A stretch of DNA of 14,880 nt from the NCBI GenBank assembly GCA_051984395.1, contig JBPYEZ010000157.1:1-14880 (forward strand), read 5' to 3'. A program made the position numbers and the translations under genes. The notes beneath the pieces were generated by a model. That model saw only the letters and a list, made by a program, of their open reading frames with translations. It searched no databases and was not told where the DNA came from. Source of the stretch: AC-9 sp051984395. Its GTDB lineage: Bacteria; Actinomycetota; Acidimicrobiia; Acidimicrobiales; AC-9. Shown in pieces: positions 7,205 through 13,117 of this stretch; positions within the stretch are counted from its first letter, which is position 1, and each line of letters begins with the position of its first letter.

Positions 7205-8605
7205 TCAGCGCAGGATGCCGCCTCGCGTCATCGCCTCGACGTCGAGGGCCTTGTCGACCTCGTCCTCACCGAGCAGGCCCAGCTCGAGCACGACCGTCCG
7301 CAGGTCCTTTCCCTCCTCGACCGCCTGCTTGACGACTCTGGCCGCCTGCTCGTAGCCGATGTAGGGATTGAGGGCGGTGGCGATGGCGGGCGACGAGAGC
7401 GCGTACGTCCGACAGCGCTCCTCGTTGGCCTCGATGCCCGCCACGCACTTGTCCGCCAGAGCCCGGCTGGCCGATGTGAGCAGACGAACGGACTCGAGCA
7501 GGTTGCGGGCGATCACGGGCAGCATGACGTTGAGCTCGAAGTTCCCCGTTGCGCCTCCGAAGGCCACCGCTGCGTCGTTGCCGATGACCTGCGCGACCAC
7601 CTGGCACACGGCTTCGGGCACGACGGGGTTGACCTTCCCGGGCATGATCGAAGATCCCGGTTGCAGGTCGGGCAGTCGGATCTCGGCCAGTCCCGCCCGC
7701 GGCCCGCTCGCCATCCAGCGCAGGTCGTTGCAGATCTTGTAGAGCGACACCGCCACCGTGCGGAGCACACCGGACGCCTCGACCAGCGAGTCGCGCGTGC
7801 CCTGCACCTCGAAGTGGTCCCGCGCCTCGGTCAGCGGGAGCCCGAGGCTAGTGGCCAGCTCGTGGATCACTGCCGATGCAAAGCCCTCCGGCGCGTTGAG
7901 GCCTGTTCCGACGGCGGTTCCGCCGAGCGGGAGCTCGCCGAGACGCGGCAGGCAGTCGTTCAGCCGTCCCACGCCGGTCTCGACGGCTGCGGCGTAGCCA
8001 CCGAACTCCTGGCCGAGGGTCACTGGGGTGGCATCCATCAGGTGCGTCCGCCCCGCCTTCACGACGTGGGCGAACCGGCGACTGCGTTCGGTGAGGGCCT
8101 GTGCGAGGTGGTCGAGCGCGGGGATGAGGCCGGACACGATGCCACGGCACGCAGCGACGTGGATCGCCGAAGGGAACACGTCGTTGGACGATTGCGACGC
8201 GTTGGGCTCGTCGTTCGGTCGGATCTCCCGGCCCAGACGCTCGCCTGCCAGGTTCGCCAGGACCTCGTTGAGGTTCATGTTCGAGGACGTGCCCGACCCC
8301 GTCTGGAACACGTCGGCCGGAAAGTGGTCGTCCCAGCTTCCCTCAGCGACCTCCGTCGCCACCCGTTGCAGCGCGTCGGCCACGTCGGCGTCGATGATCC
8401 CCAACCGGCCGTTGACCTGGGCAGCGGCGGCCTTGATGGCCGCCAGGGCCGCAATCAACGAGCGATCGATACGCATCCCCGAGATGGGAAAGTTCTCCAC
8501 CGCCCGCTGCGTCTGAGCCCCCCAGCGGGCGGCGCCCGGGACCCGGACCTCGCCCATCGAGTCGTGCTCGATCCTGTACTCACCACCGCTCGACACGTCG
8601 CTCAT
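7205..8605 (-). CDS. fumC: Class II fumarate hydratase
   Basis: 466 residues, the normal length for FumC. It reversibly hydrates fumarate to L-malate in the TCA cycle; cytosolic homotetramer without an iron-sulfur cluster. The three conserved regions are seen: GSGTSSNMNLNEV (103-115), KAGRTHLMDATPVTLGQEF (183-201) with the active-site His188, and the superfamily signature GSSIMPGKVNP (317-327) carrying the catalytic serine loop. NDEPNASQSSNDVFPSAIHV and ATGNFELNVMLP support fumarase over aspartase or argininosuccinate lyase. ATG 8605 gives the family N-terminus (IEHDSMGEVRVPGAARWGAQTQRA). There is no Shine-Dalgarno, but TACGGT lies 7 bases upstream. It is the first of five closely spaced minus-strand genes and is divergent from the NlpC/P60 gene. 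In an ethylmalonyl-CoA setting it would serve ordinary C4 metabolism. Confidence 0.97.
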   Translation of the reverse strand: MSDVSSGGEYRIEHDSMGEVRVPGAARWGAQTQRAVENFPISGMRIDRSLIAALAAIKAAAAQVNGRLGIIDADVADALQRVATEVAEGSWDDHFPADVFQTGSGTSSNMNLNEVLANLAGERLGREIRPNDEPNASQSSNDVFPSAIHVAACRGIVSGLIPALDHLAQALTERSRRFAHVVKAGRTHLMDATPVTLGQEFGGYAAAVETGVGRLNDCLPRLGELPLGGTAVGTGLNAPEGFASAVIHELATSLGLPLTEARDHFEVQGTRDSLVEASGVLRTVAVSLYKICNDLRWMASGPRAGLAEIRLPDLQPGSSIMPGKVNPVVPEAVCQVVAQVIGNDAAVAFGGATGNFELNVMLPVIARNLLESVRLLTSASRALADKCVAGIEANEERCRTYALSSPAIATALNPYIGYEQAARVVKQAVEEGKDLRTVVLELGLLGEDEVDKALDVEAMTRGGILR

Positions 8606-8612
8606 GGGAAGG

Positions 8613-8618
8613 ACCGTA
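8613..8618 (-). promoter_or_regulatory. -10-like TACGGT before fumC
   Basis: TACGGT on the minus strand with exactly 7 bases to the ATG at 8605. A possible -35, TCGGCA, lies 17 bases upstream (4 of 6 consensus positions). This would give a leaderless fumC message and start the five-gene minus-strand row. Confidence 0.5.
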
Positions 8619-8673
8619 GCGCCGGGCCCCAGTCCTGCCGACGCCAGGTCGTCTCATCCGTTTGATCCCGGTT

Positions 8674-8687
8674 TGCACATATATGCA
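8674..8687. promoter_or_regulatory. AT-rich near-palindrome, possible operator
   Basis: TGCACATATATGCA pairs in 6 of 7 positions with its own reverse complement and is strikingly AT-rich for this window. It lies in the divergent gap between fumC and the NlpC/P60 gene and overlaps a possible -35 (TTGCAC, 8673-8678) for the latter, whose -10 would be CATAAG (8695-8700) at 16-base spacing. A dimeric repressor site is an inference. Confidence 0.35.
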
Positions 8688-8713
8688 GCAAGACCATAAG
8701 TTGCGGTCCCGTC

Positions 8714-9808
8714 GTGCTCCCCGCTCTTCGGAACGCGTCGGCCCGAGAGACGACCCTCCCCTGGCGCCGGTTCCTCGTGCTCGCCGCTTCGTTCACAACG
8801 GTCCTCGTCTACCCAGCGGCAGCGGCTCGCACTCCCGCGGCCGCCGATCCCGGCGCCGACCTACAGGCGCAGGCCAACGCCCTGGCCGCACAGATCCAGG
8901 CCGAGAACCAACAGCAGGACCGGCTGACCGAGGAGTACGACCTCGCCAGTATCAAAGCCGGCGCCGTGACGGCCGAGGTGGGGGCGGCCAAGGCGCAGGT
9001 CGTCGAAAACCAGACGCGCGTCGACGCCATCCAGAGCCGCGTCCGTGACGACGCCGTCAACGCGTTCATCGATGGTGGCACCAACCAGCCCATCGACGTG
9101 CTGAAGGACTCGAGCTACGACTCCCTCCTGCGCCAGCAGTACCTCGATGTGGTGGCGGGAGACCAGCACCAGATCCTGAGCCGTCTCCACCAGGCGCGGC
9201 AGGGGCTCGACGCCCGCGAGCATGCGCTCGAGCAGGACCAGCAGTCCGCGCAGGCTGCGCTCGCCGCGGTCGCCAGCGCCGGTCGGGCGGCCGGTGCCCA
9301 GGAGGCGATCGAGGAGGCGACCCTCTCTCATGTCAAGGGCGAGTTGGTCGGATTAGTCGCCCAGGCCCAGCAGCAGCGCCAGCCCGCCGGTGCCATCGCC
9401 GCCAGCGCCTCCGCATCGGGCGGCGGTCCTGCTCCGCCACCCAACGGCGGGGCGTCCGCTGCTGTGTTCTGGGCCGAGCAGGAGATCGGCAAGCCCTACC
9501 AGTACGGCGCCGCCGGCCCCAACTCGTTCGACTGCTCGGGATTGACGATGTGGGCGTGGGAGCACGCCGGCGTATCGCTCCCGCATTCGTCCTCGGACCA
9601 GTACAACGACACCACCCGGGTGTCCCAGGCCGACGTGCAGCCGGGGGACCTCATCTTCGAGGACTGGGGCGGCGGCGGGCCGGCGCCGAGTCACGTGGGC
9701 ATCTACGTGGGCAACGGCCAGATGGTCGACGCCCCGCACTCGGGCGCGAGCGTCGAGTACGACCCCGCCTTCCGTTCGGCGTACTACGGAGCGGGGCGGG
9801 TCGGCTAG
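8714..9808 (+). CDS. Secreted NlpC/P60 peptidoglycan endopeptidase
   Basis: 364 residues from GTG 8714. Domains: a basic N-terminus (ARETTLPWRRF) and hydrophobic stretch (LVLAASFTTVLVYPAAA) forming a signal peptide with likely cleavage after the alanines near 38; a long Gln/Ala-rich coiled coil (about 48-220); a Ser/Gly/Pro linker (228-246); and a C-terminal NlpC/P60 domain. Catalytic residues visible are Cys274 in FDCSGL, His327 in PSHVGIY, and His342 in MVDAPHSG. PYQYGAAGPNSFDCSGL and QPGDLIF are family hallmarks. Such proteins (RipA/CwlO type) cut the stem peptide of peptidoglycan during growth or division, with the coiled coil keeping them regulated; location is outside the membrane. A promoter just upstream would give a leader of only several bases. 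No c-di-AMP riboswitch is seen in the short upstream gap. Confidence 0.93.
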   Translation: MLPALRNASARETTLPWRRFLVLAASFTTVLVYPAAAARTPAAADPGADLQAQANALAAQIQAENQQQDRLTEEYDLASIKAGAVTAEVGAAKAQVVENQTRVDAIQSRVRDDAVNAFIDGGTNQPIDVLKDSSYDSLLRQQYLDVVAGDQHQILSRLHQARQGLDAREHALEQDQQSAQAALAAVASAGRAAGAQEAIEEATLSHVKGELVGLVAQAQQQRQPAGAIAASASASGGGPAPPPNGGASAAVFWAEQEIGKPYQYGAAGPNSFDCSGLTMWAWEHAGVSLPHSSSDQYNDTTRVSQADVQPGDLIFEDWGGGGPAPSHVGIYVGNGQMVDAPHSGASVEYDPAFRSAYYGAGRVG

Positions 9809-9859
9809 CGCCCGCCGGGGCCAGACCGCCGATCCGGAAGAGCCTGGAAGACTGAAGCC

Positions 9860-10801
9860 GTGCGGGCGGCCACGATCGTCGACGGAATGCTGGTCGTCGC
9901 CGACCGGCCCGATCCCGCCCCCGAAACCGGCCAGCTGCTGGTGCGCACACGGGCAGCTGGCATCAATGCCGCCGACCTGCTCCAGGTCCAGGGCGGCTAC
10001 CCCGCTCCCGCCGGCAGCCCGAGCGACATCCCGGGCCTGGAGCTCGCCGGTGAGGTCGTGGCCGTCGGCTCCCACGTCGAGCGGTTCCGACCGGGCGATC
10101 GGGTCATGGCCGTGGTGGGCGGCGGCGCCCATGCGGAGCTCGTGGTCGTGCACGAGCGAACAGCGCTCGCCGTCCCCGACAGCGTCGACTGGGAGCAGGC
10201 AGGCGGCTTCCCCGAGGCCTTCACGACGGCCCACGACGCCCTGTTCACCCAGTGTCAGCTGGCGCTGGGCGAGCGGCTGGTCGTCCACGGCGCGGCCGGC
10301 GGGGTGGGGACCGCCGCCGTGCAGCTGGGCGCGGCCGCAGGCGCCCGAGTGACGGCGACCGTGCGCCGGCCGGAGCTCGGTGCCGCCGTGGCCGAGCTGG
10401 GCGCCGAGGTCGTCGGCCCGGAGGAGTTCTCGGCGCGGGGACCGTTCGACGTCGTGCTCGAGCTCGTCGGGGGTCCCAACATGGCCGCCAACCTCGCTTC
10501 GCTGGCCATCGGCGGGCGCATCTCCGTAATCGGCGTGGCGGCCGGCACCTCGGCCGAGGTCAACCTCGCCGCCGTGATGATGCTCCGCGCCCGCATCTCC
10601 GGTTCGACCCTGCGCGCCCGACCGCTCGAGGCGAAGGCCGACGCCGCCCGACGAGTCGAGAGCCAGGTGGTTCCTCTGCTGGCCAGCGGTCGGCTGGGCG
10701 TGCCCATCGCCGCCCGCCTCCCTCTGGAACAGGTCGCCGACGCCTACGACCGCTTCGCCACCCCCGGCAAGCTGGGCAAGGTGATCGTCGTCATGGAGTG
10801 A
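9860..10801 (+). CDS. NAD(P)H:quinone oxidoreductase-like, zinc-free MDR protein
   Basis: 313 residues, GTG start, with GGAAG about nine bases upstream. Medium-chain dehydrogenase/reductase superfamily: GroES-like N-terminal domain with AAGINAADLLQVQGGYP (32-48) and PGLELAGEVVAVG (58-70), then a Rossmann domain with HGAAGGVGTAAVQL (143-156) that binds NAD(P)H. The zinc-ligand cysteines of alcohol dehydrogenases are absent, placing it with quinone oxidoreductases (QOR/PIG3 group). It probably reduces a quinone or an activated alkene in the cytosol; the actual substrate is unknown. It starts 51 bases after the NlpC/P60 stop on the same strand, with no functional link obvious. It is too short and lacks the features of crotonyl-CoA carboxylase/reductase, which is about 430 residues. 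Confidence 0.93.
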   Translation: MRAATIVDGMLVVADRPDPAPETGQLLVRTRAAGINAADLLQVQGGYPAPAGSPSDIPGLELAGEVVAVGSHVERFRPGDRVMAVVGGGAHAELVVVHERTALAVPDSVDWEQAGGFPEAFTTAHDALFTQCQLALGERLVVHGAAGGVGTAAVQLGAAAGARVTATVRRPELGAAVAELGAEVVGPEEFSARGPFDVVLELVGGPNMAANLASLAIGGRISVIGVAAGTSAEVNLAAVMMLRARISGSTLRARPLEAKADAARRVESQVVPLLASGRLGVPIAARLPLEQVADAYDRFATPGKLGKVIVVME

Positions 10802-10824
10802 CGGCCGGCGGCCGGAGCTGGGGA

Positions 10825-10854
10825 CCCCGCCCGGGGCGGCGGAGCCGCGAGCGG
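10825..10854. terminator. GC-rich stems between convergent genes, possible terminator
   Basis: The 62-base gap between the convergent quinone oxidoreductase and short-chain dehydrogenase genes is almost all G and C. It can fold into short stems: CCCC/GGGG at 10825-10836 with a 4-base loop, and GCCG/CGGC just after. There is no T-tract on either strand, so it is not a classical intrinsic terminator. Weak support. Confidence 0.2.
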
Positions 10855-10863
10855 CAGAGCCCG

Positions 10864-11640
10864 CTAAATGGCGGTCCAGCCCCCATCTACCGTCAGGACC
10901 TGACCCGTCACGTAGGTGCTGGCGTCGCTGGCGAGGAAGAGCAGGGCGCCGTCGAGCTCGTCCAGCTCGCCCGCCCGGCCCATCGGAGTCTTGCGCCTGA
11001 TCCAGCGCTGCCCGCCTTCGTCGGCGAAGAGGACTTCGGTCATCTCGGTGCGGAACCACCCGGGAGCCAGGGCGTTGACCCGTACGCCCCGGCGCGCCCA
11101 CTGGGCCGCCAGCTCCCGGGTGAGGTTCACCAGCCCTCCCTTGCTGGCCACGTAGCCGGCTTGGGGAATCTGCCCCGACCCCACCAGACCGAGCACCGAG
11201 GCCACGTTGACGACCACGCCGCCCTCCCCCTCCAGCATGCGGCGCCCCACGAGCTGAGTGAGGACGAACGCAGCGGTGAGGTTGACATCCAGCACCCCTC
11301 GGAAGTGCTCCAACGGCTCGTCTTCGGCGGGCTCCGGGTCCGCCGTGCCGGCGTTGTTCACCAGCACGTCGATGCGACCGTGTCTGTCCAGGGCCAGCGT
11401 GACCAGCCGCTCGAGCTCGTCGTCCCGGCTGACATCGCATGCCACCGGGACGGCGCCGTCGAGCTCTCCCGCGAGAGCCTCGAGACGGTCGGCCCGTCGG
11501 GCAGCCAGCACCAATCGGGCTCCCGCCCCGTGCAGGACACGGGCGAAGTGCTCGCCGATCCCGCTCGAAGCACCCGTGAGCAGCACCACCCGTCCGTCGA
11601 TCCGGAACCTGTCGAGCGGATCGACCTCCGCTCTGCTCAC
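10864..11640 (-). CDS. Short-chain dehydrogenase/reductase (classical SDR)
   Basis: 258 residues. Classical SDR motifs: TGASSGIG (22-29) for the NAD(P) cofactor, CDVS (68-71), NNAG (95-98), catalytic Asn120, Ser148 in NVASVLG, Tyr163 and Lys167 in YVASKGG, then LAPGWFRTEM and a C-terminus VTGQVLTVDGGW typical of FabG-like proteins. It oxidises or reduces an unidentified hydroxyl/carbonyl substrate in the cytosol. The reading frame is open far upstream, but that part overlaps the glycosidase gene in another frame. The start is set at GTG 11640, whose last two bases and the next A form the TGA stop of the upstream gene (GTGA overlap), a sign of translational coupling. Basic residues after the first strand (AARRADR) suggest NADP(H) preference, an inference. 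Confidence 0.92.
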   Translation of the reverse strand: MSRAEVDPLDRFRIDGRVVLLTGASSGIGEHFARVLHGAGARLVLAARRADRLEALAGELDGAVPVACDVSRDDELERLVTLALDRHGRIDVLVNNAGTADPEPAEDEPLEHFRGVLDVNLTAAFVLTQLVGRRMLEGEGGVVVNVASVLGLVGSGQIPQAGYVASKGGLVNLTRELAAQWARRGVRVNALAPGWFRTEMTEVLFADEGGQRWIRRKTPMGRAGELDELDGALLFLASDASTYVTGQVLTVDGGWTAI

Positions 11641-13022
11641 CGAAGCGAGGGTCGCGTGGTCGATGTGGTGGGAGAGGGCGTGGGCTTCCCAGCCGGGGCA
11701 TCCGCGCCCGGGGTGGCCGACATCACGACAGAGTCCCGCGTGCTGACGACGAAGGTGTGTGCCGTGGACCACTGCATGCCCGGAAGCAGCTTCGTCCCGT
11801 TCTCTGGCGCAGCCGGTATGCCCGGAGCCTGGGCGTAGGAGATGAAGTTCACCCACGCGCTGTTGATGTCCAGCTCCATGGCCCGCACTGCGCCGGCGTG
11901 GGCCAGGACCTGGGCCAGCGTGTACACGCTGAGCCCGGGACCTCCGGCGTACACGAGCGCGCCGTTCGCCGTGACGCCCACTCCCGAGCGCCAGGCGAGG
12001 ATCGCGTTGCCGAACGTCGCGCCCCAGTTGACGTTCGAGTCGCTCTGCAGCCCGGGAACTGGAGTGCCGCCGTCGACGATCAGGGCCAGGTTCTGGCGCA
12101 CCGAGACGATGTTGGGGGCCATGACGGCGTCTCTCCCCCACTTCGCGACCGTCGGCACCCCGCCGCCCCGAATGACTAGGGAGGCGGCCCCGTCCACGAG
12201 AGGCTTGGCGTAGCGGCCGTCGGCGTAGTACCCGCCCCGGGAGTCCTGGAGGCGGAAGCCCGAGTTGAAGATGCTCACCAGATCCGGACGCTGTTCGGGG
12301 GTCACGGGCAGCATGGTGGGCCAGGTGCCGCCAGGGACCTCCGACCCGGAGTACAGCTTGGCCCGGAGCAGGTCGGTGTCCATCCACGCCACGCCGGTGA
12401 CGATGCTGGTGTGGACAGCGTCGGGCCGCACGAAGGCCGAGTACTCGGCCGGCAGCCCACCCACCGGACGACCGATCGGATGCCAGTCGCCCTCACCCGG
12501 CAGTGGTGGGCTCGCCAACGGAACGATCGGACCCGGGGGCTGAAGATGCGGGGGACCCTTGGCGACGGGCGCCTTGGTCGAGGAGCCCGTCGACGGGATG
12601 AGGCCGGGCGCGGGGCGCCCGCCCTTCGGGGGCTGGTGGTGCAGGTACCACTCCCGCTCGACCCAGCGGACGATGCTGGCGCCTCCGTGGTCCCGCACCC
12701 ATTCGACTGCGTTGGCACCGAGGCCGGCGCCGCCGGGGACGGCCAAAGCGTGGCCGAATGACCAGCCGAACCAGGTCGTGGTAATGAGCAGCAAGGCGGC
12801 GAGACAAGCACGGATTATCCGGCCCCGGGTCGAGACGTCCGTCCAGAGGTGGAGCCGGCGGCGATGCCGGCGTCGGCGAAGTCGATGGTTCGGCGTCCCA
12901 GGTATCTCGGGACGCGGCCCCGGAGGAGGGGGCATCTGCTCGAGTACGTCGAGCCGGGTGTCTAAGTCCTCAGTCGCCACTGCAGTGAAGTATGGCCAAA
13001 GGTCGTTAGGCGGGATGGTCAT
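11637..13022 (-). CDS. Membrane-anchored phosphodiester glycosidase-like (NAGPA/DUF2233) protein
   Basis: 461 residues from ATG 13022. Architecture: a 60-residue cytoplasmic N-terminus with a very basic stretch (RLRRRRHRRRLH, about 48-58), one membrane segment (about 69-94, IIRACLAALLLITTTWFGWS), a Pro-rich linker (130-180), then an extracellular domain with IFNSGFRLQD (251-260), GGYYADGRYAKPLV, LALIVDGGTPV and a late ELDINSAWVNF (383-393). These match the phosphodiester glycosidase family (related to NAGPA, the uncovering enzyme), which hydrolyses sugar phosphodiesters; in actinobacteria the target may be a cell-wall or exopolysaccharide decoration. A Ser/Thr/Pro tail follows. ATG 13058 would add 12 residues, but a TAGAAT -10-like box overlaps it, so 13022 is preferred. 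It overlaps the short-chain dehydrogenase start by four bases. Confidence 0.85.
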   Translation of the reverse strand: MTIPPNDLWPYFTAVATEDLDTRLDVLEQMPPPPGPRPEIPGTPNHRLRRRRHRRRLHLWTDVSTRGRIIRACLAALLLITTTWFGWSFGHALAVPGGAGLGANAVEWVRDHGGASIVRWVEREWYLHHQPPKGGRPAPGLIPSTGSSTKAPVAKGPPHLQPPGPIVPLASPPLPGEGDWHPIGRPVGGLPAEYSAFVRPDAVHTSIVTGVAWMDTDLLRAKLYSGSEVPGGTWPTMLPVTPEQRPDLVSIFNSGFRLQDSRGGYYADGRYAKPLVDGAASLVIRGGGVPTVAKWGRDAVMAPNIVSVRQNLALIVDGGTPVPGLQSDSNVNWGATFGNAILAWRSGVGVTANGALVYAGGPGLSVYTLAQVLAHAGAVRAMELDINSAWVNFISYAQAPGIPAAPENGTKLLPGMQWSTAHTFVVSTRDSVVMSATPGADAPAGKPTPSPTTSTTRPSLR

Positions 13023-13056
13023 GCACGGGTGTGCACGAAAGCCCCCCCTCAACTTC

Positions 13057-13062
13057 ATTCTA
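13057..13062 (-). promoter_or_regulatory. -10-like TAGAAT before the glycosidase-like gene
   Basis: TAGAAT on the minus strand matches 5 of 6 positions of the bacterial -10 consensus. It overlaps the possible upstream ATG at 13058, so a transcript from it would begin downstream of that codon and favour ATG 13022. No clear -35 is seen at the expected distance. Confidence 0.35.
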
Positions 13063-13080
13063 CGTCTCGGCCGATTACTC

Positions 13081-13117
13081 CTCGGTCATCCGAGCCATGC
13101 CCCTACGCCGGTAGGGG
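13081..13117 (-). terminator. Two adjacent hairpins after the radical SAM gene
   Basis: Directly after the stop codon of the radical SAM gene (13118-13120) lies a perfect 7-bp stem, CCCCTAC/GTAGGGG with a 4-base loop (13100-13117). Five bases on there is a 5-bp stem CTCGG/CCGAG with a 4-base loop (13081-13094). Neither is followed by a T-tract, so a Rho-independent terminator of the classical kind is not shown; an attenuating or stabilising 3' structure is possible. Confidence 0.4.

Noticed and set aside
7004..8665. 553-codon plus-strand open frame opposite fumC
   Set aside because: It is antisense to a complete fumarase with all signatures; the translation is featureless.
9860..10801. Possible crotonyl-CoA carboxylase/reductase, to complete the ethylmalonyl-CoA pathway
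   Set aside because: At 313 residues it is too short and its motifs fit the quinone oxidoreductase group.
9353..11701. 782-codon minus-strand open frame opposite the NlpC/P60 and quinone oxidoreductase genes
   Set aside because: It spans three real genes on both strands in the wrong frame and has Arg/Gly/Pro-rich translation, typical of a high-GC shadow frame.
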